64,000 nucleotides of DNA from Oceanicaulis alexandrii DSM 11625 (lineage in GTDB: Bacteria; Pseudomonadota; Alphaproteobacteria; Caulobacterales; Maricaulaceae), in the NCBI RefSeq assembly GCF_000420265.1, contig NZ_ATUP01000001.1, forward strand, positions 558,001-622,000, given 5' to 3'. Position 1 is the stretch's first letter, and each line of letters starts with the position of its first letter. Below, in pieces: positions 41,162 to 49,872 of this stretch. The notes under the pieces were generated by a model. That model was not told where the DNA came from, ran no database searches, and saw only the letters and a list, made by a program, of their open reading frames with translations. The translations under genes and the position numbers were made by a program.

Positions 41162-42114
41162 CGCGGCACCTCCACTTCAGCGCCTTCAGGTTCGGCGATA
41201 AATCCGGCTGGATCAGACTCCAGCTCCAGCGCAACCCGCTCCAGCGTTGCGACCAGGGATCGCAAATCACGCAAGGTCGCCGTCAGCTGGGTCAGCCCGT
41301 CCTCGGAAAACTCTTCAAGCCCGGGGCGGATCGCGACCAGCGCATCATAGGTCTCGACAGCGGTGCGATCGACTTCCTGCGCGGCGGCGGCGGTGTCAAG
41401 CGTCGCTGGCGTCAGGTCATCGACCACATAGCGTTCGGTGACCTGGGCGAATTGTTGCATGGCCTGAGCGGCGACAGACACGTCCGCGCCCGCCTGCTGC
41501 ACACTGGTCAGCGCCGCACGCGCTTCGGTGATCAACAATTCGCGTTCTGCCAGATGGCCCGTGATCGTCTCGATATGATTGAGCGTGTTGGTCATGCTCT
41601 CGAGATTCTCATCGCTGAGCAGGCGACCGATCCGCACAAAGCTGAGCTGGGCGGATTCAAGCAGGCTCTCGCCCCCTTCCACCAATTGCTCGATCTGGGC
41701 CTGGGTGGCGTAGATGCGCGGCGCGCGGTCGCCGGGCCGGCTTTCAAGACGCTCGGCATCGGGCGAGCCGGCCGAAATCTGAATATAGGACAGACCGGTC
41801 AAGCCTTGCGGCTCGAGCTGGGCTTCGGAATCTGATTTCACCGGCGTTTCCACATTCACGCGAATACGCGCGATCACCTGGCCTGGATTATCAGGATTGA
41901 GCCCCAGCTCAGTCACTTCACCAACCTGAATGCCGTTGAAGCGAACCTCCGACGCCGGGCGCAAGCCCCTGACGGCGCCGTCAAAGACCACGTCATACTC
42001 GCGGAATTCGCGGTCCAGCGCCGCGCCGGACAGCCAGAGCGACAACATCACCCCCGACACCGTCAGGAAAACGACGAAGAAACCGACAATGGCGTGATGC
42101 GCTTTGGTTTCCAT
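41158..42114 (-). CDS. mlaD: MlaD-type MCE-domain lipid transport protein
   Basis: A 318-residue periplasmic protein with one N-terminal membrane anchor (AIVGFFVVFLTVSGVMLSLWL) and an MCE domain (residues about 38-115: YDVVFDGAVRGLRPASEVRFNG, then GEVTELGLN and PVKSDSEAQLEPQGLTGLSYI). A long helical region with coiled-coil character follows (150-300). It forms a ring that carries lipid between membranes. Nine bases separate it from the upstream ATPase gene. Confidence 0.9.
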   Translation of the reverse strand: METKAHHAIVGFFVVFLTVSGVMLSLWLSGAALDREFREYDVVFDGAVRGLRPASEVRFNGIQVGEVTELGLNPDNPGQVIARIRVNVETPVKSDSEAQLEPQGLTGLSYIQISAGSPDAERLESRPGDRAPRIYATQAQIEQLVEGGESLLESAQLSFVRIGRLLSDENLESMTNTLNHIETITGHLAERELLITEARAALTSVQQAGADVSVAAQAMQQFAQVTERYVVDDLTPATLDTAAAAQEVDRTAVETYDALVAIRPGLEEFSEDGLTQLTATLRDLRSLVATLERVALELESDPAGFIAEPEGAEVEVPR

Positions 42115-42123
42115 AGCGTGCCT

Positions 42124-42900
42124 CTAGTCCTCAGCGGCTTGTCTTAACACGGCGCGTCCGCGTGGACCGCCAAAATATTCCTGTATCCAGGGATGCGGAT
42201 TGCGGGTCAGTTCATCGAGCGGCGCATTGGCGATAATCGTCTTGTCGGCGATCACCGCAACGCGGTCACAGATGGCGTGCAGGCTATCGAGATCGTGGGT
42301 GATCATCACCACGGTCAGGTTTAACGTCTCTGACAATTCCTTGATCAGATCATCAAAGGCGCTGGCCCCGATCGGGTCGAGCCCGGCGGTGGGCTCGTCC
42401 AGAAACAGAATGTCCGGATCCAGCGACAGAGCCCGCGCGAGCCCGGCGCGTTTTTTCATCCCGCCCGACAGTTCAGCGGGAAACTTGCCCCCCGCCTCGC
42501 CTGACAATCCCACCAGACCGATCTTGAGATCCGCCAGCTCCTTCATCAGGCTGACGGGCATGCGCACATGCTCGCGCATCGGCGCCATGACGTTTTCCTG
42601 CACCGTCAGCGAGGAGAACAGGGCGCCAGCCTGGAACAGGACTCCCCAGCGCTTTTCCAGCTCGAGCCGGTCCCGGCCCGACATTTTCGACATGGGCGCG
42701 CCGCGAAACAGGATCTCTCCGCCATCAGGCGATTTCAGCCCCAGAATGGTGTTGATCAGCACGGATTTGCCCGAGCCTGAGCCGCCGACAATGCCCAGAG
42801 TCTCGCCCTGCCGGATCTCGAGATCGAGGTTGTCATGAACCACATGAGAGCCGAACTGGCTGCGCAGGCCGCGCACTTCGATCAAAGGCGCGTCGCTCAT
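42124..42900 (-). CDS. mlaF: ABC transporter ATPase, MlaF type
   Basis: A 258-residue ABC ATPase. Walker A GGSGSGKS (39-46), signature LSGGMKKRAGLARAL, Walker B with DPDILFLDEPTAGLDP and the switch H in MITHDLDS. It energises the MlaE permease and lipid movement across the envelope, keeping outer-membrane asymmetry or trafficking. It overlaps the upstream permease gene by four bases. The C-terminal helix HPWIQEYFGGPRG is characteristic of MlaF-like proteins. Confidence 0.94.
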   Translation of the reverse strand: MSDAPLIEVRGLRSQFGSHVVHDNLDLEIRQGETLGIVGGSGSGKSVLINTILGLKSPDGGEILFRGAPMSKMSGRDRLELEKRWGVLFQAGALFSSLTVQENVMAPMREHVRMPVSLMKELADLKIGLVGLSGEAGGKFPAELSGGMKKRAGLARALSLDPDILFLDEPTAGLDPIGASAFDDLIKELSETLNLTVVMITHDLDSLHAICDRVAVIADKTIIANAPLDELTRNPHPWIQEYFGGPRGRAVLRQAAED

Positions 42901-44051
42901 ATATCGAGCTCCAGATACATCATGGCGAACAGCGCATCGATCACGATGACGGCGAAGATCGCCTGCACCACCGAGGTGGTCACACGCGCGCCCAGGCTCT
43001 CCACATCACCGCCCACCTGAAGCCCGTGGCGGCACCCCACAATGGCGATCACCAGACCGAACACCGGCGCCTTGGACATGCCCACCAGGAAGTGTTTGAG
43101 ATCGATGGTGTCGTGCATGCGGGTGAGAAAGAAATTGGGCGAGATGTCCAATGTCCACCAGCTGACCATCATGCCGCCCACCACCCCCGCCACCATGGCG
43201 GACAGGGTCAGAAGCGGCGCCATCAGCACACAGGCCAGAACCCGCGGCAGGACCAGAACCTCGTACGGATCGAGCCCCATCACCTTCATGGCGTCGATCT
43301 CTTGCTGCATCTTCATGGAGCCAATGGCGGCGGTGAAAGCGGAATCAGACCGCCCCGCCAGCAAGATCGCCGTAATCAGCACGCCAAATTCACGCAGGAC
43401 CGCGATCCCCACCAGGTCGACGGTGAAAACCGAAGCGCCGAAGGTCTCCAGCAAGCTCGCGCCCATGAACGCCACGACGGCGCCGATGAAAAAGCTGAGC
43501 ACGGTGATGATCGGCAGCGCGTCCACGCCCGCCGTTTCCATCAGATGAATGGTCGGCGTCCAGCGCATCTTGGTCGGATTGACCAGGACGCTGAGCCCGG
43601 TGGTGATGGTGCGCCCGAAAAAGGCGAAGGATTCAACGGTCTCCTTCAGGCCGTCCTCCACCCCGGCGCCGATCCGGGCGAAGGTGGCGACCACCCCGCG
43701 CGGCGTCTCCTCGTGGACCGGACAATCGGCGAGGCGCTCGCGCATTTCCCCCATCAGGCGGCGCGCCGTCTCGTGACTGCCGATAAAATGCCAGTCTGCA
43801 TCCGGCTCGCCGCACCGGCTCAGCGTCCGGCCCAGCAAATAAGCGCCGGCCGTGTCGATCCGGCCCAGCTGGGTCAGATCAATCACCAGATCCTGCGGAT
43901 CAGTCTCGGTTTCGATGCGCTTGAGTTGGCGGTTGAAACGGCCGACCTTCTCGATCAGCCAATCGCCGCGCGGCTCCAGCACCAGACGCGCGCCTTCATG
44001 GCGCGTGGTCAGCCCCGGCTGCTGACGCTCTGTTGCGATCGCTGCTGTCAT
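42897..44051 (-). CDS. mlaE: MlaE permease with fused N-terminal STAS domain
   Basis: A 384-residue protein. The first about 110 residues form a STAS domain (GDWLIEKVGRFNRQLKRIE, DLVIDLTQLGRIDTAGAYLLGR), normally encoded apart as MlaB in E. coli. From about residue 150 a MlaE permease follows with conserved LLAGRSDSAFTAAIGSMKMQQEID and FGLVIAIVGCRHGLQVGG. Start at 44051 is chosen; an in-frame upstream ATG extends a sequence with no match. Fusion of MlaB to MlaE is common in alphaproteobacteria. First gene of the operon, with TTAAATG sequence upstream. Confidence 0.92.
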   Translation of the reverse strand: MTAAIATERQQPGLTTRHEGARLVLEPRGDWLIEKVGRFNRQLKRIETETDPQDLVIDLTQLGRIDTAGAYLLGRTLSRCGEPDADWHFIGSHETARRLMGEMRERLADCPVHEETPRGVVATFARIGAGVEDGLKETVESFAFFGRTITTGLSVLVNPTKMRWTPTIHLMETAGVDALPIITVLSFFIGAVVAFMGASLLETFGASVFTVDLVGIAVLREFGVLITAILLAGRSDSAFTAAIGSMKMQQEIDAMKVMGLDPYEVLVLPRVLACVLMAPLLTLSAMVAGVVGGMMVSWWTLDISPNFFLTRMHDTIDLKHFLVGMSKAPVFGLVIAIVGCRHGLQVGGDVESLGARVTTSVVQAIFAVIVIDALFAMMYLELDI

Positions 44052-44100
44052 CGTCCCCGCTTCCCCTGAGCTCCGAGGCTTAAATGGGAGTGTGGCTCCA

Positions 44101-45279
44101 TTATGGCTGTGTTCGCGCGGTTTGCACGAGCCAGAATGCAAAGAGCAACCCCAGACCCGAGGGAATCGCCATCACTGCAAAGCCGCCTGCCCCATACGCG
44201 CTATAGGCGAATCCCGACGCATAGGCCGCCAGCGCCAGGATCAGACCGCCCGAGAAGGCGGAGTTGATCGCCTGCGCCATGGAGGCGAAGCGCTGCGGGC
44301 TGTTATCGGCGGCATAACGCAGAAAGCCCAGATAGGTGGCGCTGAAGCTGAAGGCGTGCAGGATCTGAAGCGGGAACAGCAGCCAGAGCGGCGGAGACAG
44401 GGCCAGCGCCAGCCAGCGCACAACAGAGACCGCGCCCCCCAGCATCAGAACGTTCGCAGGACTGACCCGGCTGAGCAGACGGGCGGAGACGGCGAAAAAC
44501 ACGATCTCGGCCCCCACCCCGGTCGCCCAGAGCAGGCCCACCGCCCCGGCGGGCACGCCTTCCGCCCGCCAGGCCACGGCGGAAAAGCCGTAGTAAAATC
44601 CGTGCGCGCCCTGGATCAGCGCTGAGGCCGCGAAGGCCAGCGGCAAGCCGTTGGACAGCATGGCCGCGACCACGCCGGTCTTCGGCGCCGTGTCTGCGGC
44701 TGTTTCCGGCTTCAAACGGTTGCGCCCTTCAGGCAGCATCAGCGCAGTCAGCACCGCCAGAGCCGCGCCGATCAGCGTCCAGGCCAGGGCCGCCTCGCCG
44801 CCCAGCCAGCCGATCAGCCAGCCCGCGCCTACATTGCCGACGATGAATGTCGCCGACCCGAACGCGCGCGGCGGACCGAACGCGAAGCGGCGGCGGCTGG
44901 ATTCCTGGATCGCGAAGGCGTCGATGATCGGCATAATGCCGGTGAAGGCGCCCCCGGCTATTCCCGCCAGTATGAGGATCGCCCAGGGGTTGGTGGCGGG
45001 AATGAAAGCGGCGAACGCAAAAAACGACACCAGCGTATAAGACAGCACCGCCCAGCGTTTCTTTGGCGCGCGGTCCGCCAGCATGGCGCCCAGCGGCGCC
45101 GCGATGACCCGCCCCGCCATCGAGGCCGCCGCCGCAGCGCCGATCATTTCCGGGCTGAGCCCCCGCCCCTCGTACCAGACCGGCATGTAGGGCAGGTATG
45201 CGCCGAACCCCAGATAGAACGCCCCGTAAAAGAGCGCGAAGCGAACAGGTCGCGGGATCGAGGCGAGCACGGCGGACAT
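44101..45279 (-). CDS. MFS transporter (PucC/phenylpropionate permease-like)
   Basis: A 392-residue major facilitator protein with 12 predicted membrane segments. The start FALFYGAFYLGFGAYLPYMPVWYEGRGLS and loop LGAMLADRAPKKRWAVL (in pieces) match the MFS_1-like group that includes HcaT. The substrate is unknown. Start is placed at 45279, the last ATG before the conserved region; it lacks a good ribosome site, and the long upstream open frame overlaps the glycosyltransferase on the opposite strand, so it is not used. Divergent from the glycosyltransferase gene with 108 bases between. Confidence 0.85.
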   Translation of the reverse strand: MSAVLASIPRPVRFALFYGAFYLGFGAYLPYMPVWYEGRGLSPEMIGAAAAASMAGRVIAAPLGAMLADRAPKKRWAVLSYTLVSFFAFAAFIPATNPWAILILAGIAGGAFTGIMPIIDAFAIQESSRRRFAFGPPRAFGSATFIVGNVGAGWLIGWLGGEAALAWTLIGAALAVLTALMLPEGRNRLKPETAADTAPKTGVVAAMLSNGLPLAFAASALIQGAHGFYYGFSAVAWRAEGVPAGAVGLLWATGVGAEIVFFAVSARLLSRVSPANVLMLGGAVSVVRWLALALSPPLWLLFPLQILHAFSFSATYLGFLRYAADNSPQRFASMAQAINSAFSGGLILALAAYASGFAYSAYGAGGFAVMAIPSGLGLLFAFWLVQTARTQP

Positions 45280-45387
45280 GATCAGGGGCTTAGCGCGGCT
45301 AAGCGTGTGTGGAAAGCGCGTTTGACCGCACGGTGAACACTGTTTGCTCTTGGTTTCCGGCGCGGCTGGCGATAGCTTCCCGCCTTC

Positions 45388-46689
45388 ATGAAAGACGCCG
45401 TCCTTGATCCGCCCCTGACTCGCTCCGCGCCCTTGCGTGTGCTGGTCTCCAGCTATCGCTCCGCCCCCCATGTGGGAGGGCAGGGCGTTTATGTGCGCGC
45501 CTTGTCGCGCGCCCTCGCCGATCAAGGCTGCGCCGTATCGGTGATCTCCGGCCCGCCCTATCCCGAACTTGATCCGGATGTCGAGCTGATCAAACTGCCC
45601 TCGCTGGACCTGTTCAGCGTCGACAACGCCTTTCTGACCTTGCGCTGGAACACGCTGCTTGATCGCGCGAACCGCACCGAATGGCTGTCGCACAATACCG
45701 GCGCCTTCGCCGAAATGGTCAGCTATTCCATGCGTCTGGAAGCGTGGGTCGCCGAGCATGGCGACCGGTTTGACGTGGTGCACGACAATCAGACGCTTGC
45801 CCTGCCGATGACGGGCGTGGACAGCTATCTGCCGGTGATCACAACCTTGCACCACCCCATCGCCATTGATCGCGATTTCGCGGTGGCGGGAGCGGCGAAC
45901 TGGTGGCGGCGCGCCCTGACCCGGCGCTGGCATTCCTTTGTGGATCATCAGGCCAAGGCCGCGCGCGCCCTGCCGCGCTTTCTGGCGGTATCAGACGCTG
46001 CGCGACAATCCTACGCCCAGCGATGCGGCGTCGATCCCGCCCGCGTGCGCGTGGCGTTCAACGGGCTCGACCTGGACAGCTTCAAGCCCGACCCCGGCGT
46101 GATCCGCGACGAGGATCATATCCTGGCGCTCGCCAGCGCAGATGTTCCCATCAAGGGGCTCGACGTGCTGATCGACGCCCTGGCGAAACTGAAAGCGCGC
46201 GGCCGCACGCCGCGGCTGACCGTGATCGGATCCTTGCGCGACGGCCCGACCAAACGCGCACTCAAGGACACCGGGCTGATCGACAGCGTCGACTTCGTCT
46301 CCGGCCTCAGCCTTGATGACATCGTGGCGCTCTATCGCAAGGCGACGGTGTTCGTCTCCGCCTCCCGCTTTGAAGGCTTCGGCTTTCCCGCCGCCGAAGC
46401 CATGGCGTGCGGCGCGCCGGTGATCGTGTCGCGCGGCGGCGCCTTGCCGGAAGTCGCGGGCGACGCCGGCCTTGTGACCGAGGTGGAAGATGCGGACGGT
46501 CTGGCCGACGCGCTGGAGCGCGTCCTGTCCGATCCGGCGCTGCGCCAGCAGATGAGCGCCGCGTGCGCAGCCCGCGCGCACAGCGCCTTTCGCTGGGATG
46601 AACACGCCCGCGCCAGCCTGGACCTTTACGCCCAGGCGCTGGAAGAGCGCGGGCGCCTGCCTGACATAACGGAGCTTGCCGCCCAATGA
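45388..46689 (+). CDS. Glycosyltransferase family 4 protein
   Basis: A 433-residue GT-B glycosyltransferase. The acceptor-side loop VSSYRSAPHVGGQGVYVRAL, the phosphate-binding IKGLDVLIDALAKLKARG and the retaining E-x7-E motif in SASRFEGFGFPAAEAMACGAPVIVS fit GT4. The start of a three-gene operon: its last four bases (ATGA) overlap the methyltransferase gene. This gene, the methyltransferase, the toroid protein and the opposite-strand methyltransferase and lipoprotein form a compact unknown locus. The donor and acceptor sugars are unknown. Confidence 0.9.
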   Translation: MKDAVLDPPLTRSAPLRVLVSSYRSAPHVGGQGVYVRALSRALADQGCAVSVISGPPYPELDPDVELIKLPSLDLFSVDNAFLTLRWNTLLDRANRTEWLSHNTGAFAEMVSYSMRLEAWVAEHGDRFDVVHDNQTLALPMTGVDSYLPVITTLHHPIAIDRDFAVAGAANWWRRALTRRWHSFVDHQAKAARALPRFLAVSDAARQSYAQRCGVDPARVRVAFNGLDLDSFKPDPGVIRDEDHILALASADVPIKGLDVLIDALAKLKARGRTPRLTVIGSLRDGPTKRALKDTGLIDSVDFVSGLSLDDIVALYRKATVFVSASRFEGFGFPAAEAMACGAPVIVSRGGALPEVAGDAGLVTEVEDADGLADALERVLSDPALRQQMSAACAARAHSAFRWDEHARASLDLYAQALEERGRLPDITELAAQ

Positions 46690-47408
46690 TGGTGACGCTG
46701 GACCTTGATGCGCTGAACCTTGAAGACGGTCAGCGCGTCCTCGACCTGGGCTGCGGGCGCGGCCGGCACAGCCATGCCTTTTACTGGCATGACAAGGCGC
46801 TGGACGTGACCATGCTCGATCTCAGCCTTGAGGACCTCAAGGGCGCGATCGACGGTTTCTTCGAACTGCCTCCGCCGCCTCAAAACCCGCCGCGCAGCGC
46901 GGTCTGGAGTGTGGGGGACGCCGGACGCCTGCCCTTTGCGGATCACAGCTTTGACGTGGTGATCTGTTCTGAAGTGCTCGAGCATCTGCCCGATGTGGAT
47001 GCGGCGCTCGATGAGATCACCCGTATTGTGAAGCCCGGCGGGCGCTTCGCCCTGTCCGTGCCGCGCTATTGGCCGGAAAAGATCTGCTGGGCGCTGTCGG
47101 AAGGCTATCAGAACACGCCCGGCGGCCATGTGCGCATCTTCAAGGATCATGAGCTTCGCGACCGCGTCGCCCGTCGCGGTTATCGCCCCTATAAGCGCCA
47201 TTGGGCGCACGCCCTGCATGCACCCTATTGGTGGCTGCGCTGCGCCAAATGGGAGCGCCAGGAAGAGAGCCGGTCGGTCAACGCCTTCCGCAAGCTCCTC
47301 GAGTGGGATTTGATGGAAAAACCGCGCCTGACGCGCTGGACCGAAGCGGCGTTGAACCCGGTTATGGGTAAATCCGTCGCGCTCTATTTCCAGAAGGACG
47401 CGGCATGA
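46686..47408 (+). CDS. Class I SAM methyltransferase
   Basis: A 240-residue methyltransferase: motif I VLDLGCGRGRHSHAFYWHD (about residues 19-37), motif II WSVGDAGRLPFADHSFDVVIC, and motif III IVKPGGRFALSVPRYWPEKI. The N-terminus LDLDALNLEDGQ is distinctive, as is the C-terminal aromatic segment HAPYWWLRCAKWERQEE. It starts inside the glycosyltransferase stop and overlaps the toroid gene by four bases. It probably methylates the glycoconjugate made by this locus. Confidence 0.86.
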   Translation: MMVTLDLDALNLEDGQRVLDLGCGRGRHSHAFYWHDKALDVTMLDLSLEDLKGAIDGFFELPPPPQNPPRSAVWSVGDAGRLPFADHSFDVVICSEVLEHLPDVDAALDEITRIVKPGGRFALSVPRYWPEKICWALSEGYQNTPGGHVRIFKDHELRDRVARRGYRPYKRHWAHALHAPYWWLRCAKWERQEESRSVNAFRKLLEWDLMEKPRLTRWTEAALNPVMGKSVALYFQKDAA

Positions 47409-48508
47409 GCCATCGCCCGCAATCCATCGGCGTGGACATCGCCGCCTGCGCGGACCGGATCGAGGATCTGCAATTGCGCGACGGCTCTATTCCATGGGTG
47501 GAGACGGGCGTCTGGGACCCGTGGAATCATGGCGAAAGCGCCATGGCGCTGGCCATCGCCGGTCGGGAAACCGCTGCGCACGCCGCCCTTGATGCGCTGG
47601 CCGAGCGCCAGCACGCCGACGGCTCCTGGCTGGGCGAGCTGGGCGCAGGCGTGCCCATGGATAAAGACGGCGAACGGATCGCGCCGCCTTCTGATCCGGT
47701 CACCGCGCATGACACCAATTTCACCGGCTACGCCGCCGTCACCGTCTTGCGCAGCGCGCTGGCGCTCGACGAGCCACGCCTGATCGCCCGGCATGCCGAC
47801 ATGATCAGCCGCGCGCTGGACTGGGTGGTCGATCACCAGACGCCCCATGGCGACGTGGTCTGGCGCAAGCCCGATGAGGGCCAGGCGCTGGAGGCTGTGG
47901 ATTCGCTGAAAGCGGGCAACGCCTCGCTGTTTAAAAGTCTCGAATGCGGATTGCGCATCGCCGACGCCCTGGGGCGCAAACGCAGCGACTGGGCCCAGGC
48001 TAGACGTCAGATCGCGCACGCTTTCGCCACCAAACCGCACCGGTTTGACCGGCTGGGCGAGGACCGCTCGCGTTACGCCATGGACTGGTATTACCCGGTG
48101 CTCAGCGGCGTGGTGACGGGGCTGGAAGCCAAGGCGCACCTGCATGCCGGTTGGGACCGGTTCGTGGTCGAGGATCTGGGCTGCCGCTGCGTCACCGAAG
48201 AACCCTGGATCACCGCGGCGGAAACCGCCGAGCTGGCGCTGGCCTGTCTGAGTATTGGCGACACGGTCCGGGCGCAGAACCTTCTGGGCGCTTTGGCGCC
48301 CCTGGCCCGCGACGGCGACGGCTACTGGATGGGCTGGCAGTATGAACTGGGTCAGGTCTGGCCCAAGGAACGCCCCAGCTGGACCGCTGGCGCGGTGATC
48401 CTGGCGGCGGACGCCCTGTATGGGCTTAGCGCCGGATCAGACCTGCTGATCCGCCATGCCCGGGCCGACGCCTGGCTTAAAGGCGACGCAGAATCTCGAG
48501 CGTATTGA
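47405..48508 (+). CDS. Alpha/alpha-toroid (prenyltransferase-like) protein
   Basis: A 367-residue protein with repeated helical hairpins of the prenyltransferase/squalene-cyclase type toroid: IEDLQLRDGSIPWVETG, AERQHADGSWLGELGAG, DHQTPHGDVVWRK and ARDGDGYWMGWQYE each carry a Gln/His-Asp-Gly-(S/D)-W strand seen in these repeats. Such proteins occur with GT4 and methyltransferase genes in unrelated genomes, but no function is known; a glycosidase- or lyase-like activity on glycan chains, or a terpene-related step, are possibilities. Last 32 bases overlap the convergent methyltransferase gene. Confidence 0.7.
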   Translation: MSHRPQSIGVDIAACADRIEDLQLRDGSIPWVETGVWDPWNHGESAMALAIAGRETAAHAALDALAERQHADGSWLGELGAGVPMDKDGERIAPPSDPVTAHDTNFTGYAAVTVLRSALALDEPRLIARHADMISRALDWVVDHQTPHGDVVWRKPDEGQALEAVDSLKAGNASLFKSLECGLRIADALGRKRSDWAQARRQIAHAFATKPHRFDRLGEDRSRYAMDWYYPVLSGVVTGLEAKAHLHAGWDRFVVEDLGCRCVTEEPWITAAETAELALACLSIGDTVRAQNLLGALAPLARDGDGYWMGWQYELGQVWPKERPSWTAGAVILAADALYGLSAGSDLLIRHARADAWLKGDAESRAY

Positions 48509-49109
48509 TCCGCTCCACCGGCTCGAACAGGCCTGACGCGACCGCCAGCTTCCAGATTTCATAGGGCGGGCGACCGCCGTCCTCAGGATTGGGGAAGACG
48601 TCGTGAATGGCGAGCAAGCCGCCGCGCGCCACATGCCCCGACCAGGCGCGGTAATCGGCCAGCGCCGTCTCCATGGCGTGGCCGCCATCGATGAACACAA
48701 AGCTGAGCGGACCTGACCAGCTGGCGCCGATCAGAGCGGACGGTCCGACCATGGGGATGACGTCACGTTCGAGATCAGCCAGAGCCAAAGTCCGGCGCAG
48801 GGCGGGCAGCGTGTCGACACGGCCCAGCTCGGCGTCATACAGCTCGGGGTCGTGATAGCCTTCGCCCGGCTGATGTTCTTCAGAGCCGCGATGATGGTCG
48901 ACGGCGAACAGAAGCCGCCCCGCCGCGCGTGCGGCGCGCCCCAGATAGACGCTGGAGCGTCCGCACCAGCTGCCGATTTCAACAAAAGCGCCCGGCGCCT
49001 GCTCTGCAGCGATCCGGGCGTGTCGGGCCAAGGCCTGGCCCTCATCATCGGCGAGGAAGCCCTTGATGGTTTGCGGGTCGAGCGCGTCGCCCGGAACAGT
49101 GTGGTTCAT
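48477..49109 (-). CDS. Class I SAM methyltransferase (Methyltransf_24 type)
   Basis: A 210-residue methyltransferase: motif I FVEIGSWCGRSSVYLGRAA (about residues 41-59), AVDHHRGSEEHQ, and the acidic pair FIDGGHAMETALADYRAWS (about 140-158), then GGLLAIHDVFP. This pattern matches O-methyltransferase relatives of cephalosporin hydroxylase and macrocin type. Its ATG overlaps the lipoprotein stop (TAATG), so the two are coupled. Its 3' end overlaps the convergent toroid gene by 32 bases. Belongs to the same unknown glycan locus. Confidence 0.83.
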   Translation of the reverse strand: MNHTVPGDALDPQTIKGFLADDEGQALARHARIAAEQAPGAFVEIGSWCGRSSVYLGRAARAAGRLLFAVDHHRGSEEHQPGEGYHDPELYDAELGRVDTLPALRRTLALADLERDVIPMVGPSALIGASWSGPLSFVFIDGGHAMETALADYRAWSGHVARGGLLAIHDVFPNPEDGGRPPYEIWKLAVASGLFEPVERINTLEILRRL

Positions 49110-49747
49110 TAACTTGCTAGACCCCGGTTGGAGTGCATCGCCCAGCGGCGTTCCGCCAAGGCGTCCGCCGCATTGGCGAGGCGCGATTTCTCGGCGTCGA
49201 GGGTTTGCATCATGGGCTCATAGCCGCTCAGCGCGCCTTCGTCATCGAGGCGGTCAGACACCGCTGTGAAGAAGTCCTGCGCCCGGCGCACACTCCCCAG
49301 CGCGCTTTCCGCCAACGCCAGATCCTGGGTCAGGCTGACCTGCCCCAATTGATGCTCCGCCGCGGCGATGTCCTCAGCCGCATCAGCGATGGCGCGCGTG
49401 AGGCTGATCAATTGTCCCAGATCAGAATTGAGCGATTGCACCATCATGTCGTCATGGGCGTCCACATAAACGGTGACCGGGTCATCCTGGGGGGGCTGCT
49501 CGCTCGCGCCGTTGATCAGCCGGCCGAAAAAGGCGCGCGCCGCGGCTGCGGGCGCAGCGCTCAGCGACCAGCCCTCATCGTCGATCAAGGCGTTCAAGGT
49601 TTGCGAGTGTGTTCTCAGTTCGGTTTGTGCAGCCAGGTTCGCCTGAGTATCAGCGCCCAGCGCAATCGGCTGGCTCGCGCATCCTGACATCACGATGCAA
49701 GCGCTCATAACGATACCTAGGCCCAGAGCCCGGACGATCGTATTCAT
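49109..49747 (-). CDS. Lipoprotein of unknown function
   Basis: A 212-residue protein, starting MNTIVRALGLGIVMSACIVM with lipobox SGC (cysteine 23), so it is sorted to the outer membrane or inner membrane. The mature part is mostly helical and rich in Ala, Leu, Asp and Gln, with coiled-coil-like heptads (DIAAAEHQLGQVSLTQDLAL, LASDALAERRW). No domain is recognised. The stop codon overlaps the methyltransferase start, so it is part of that unit. Codon use is similar to its neighbours. Start at 49747 chosen; the longer frame to 49819 has no signal. Confidence 0.7.
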   Translation of the reverse strand: MNTIVRALGLGIVMSACIVMSGCASQPIALGADTQANLAAQTELRTHSQTLNALIDDEGWSLSAAPAAAARAFFGRLINGASEQPPQDDPVTVYVDAHDDMMVQSLNSDLGQLISLTRAIADAAEDIAAAEHQLGQVSLTQDLALAESALGSVRRAQDFFTAVSDRLDDEGALSGYEPMMQTLDAEKSRLANAADALAERRWAMHSNRGLAS

Positions 49748-49872
49748 ACCGAAGCGACCCTTCTCAACGCAGACCGGTTTCCCCTCCGAACCCGGTTCCA
49801 CACAGTGATAAAACGACATAGTGTCACGGTAAACAGAACTTGAGGGTTAATCGGCTGATTACCGCACGAAAA

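Noticed and set aside
45280-45948. Upstream extension of the MFS transporter frame
   Set aside because: Overlaps the glycosyltransferase gene and encodes Arg/Gly/Gln-rich non-membrane sequence.
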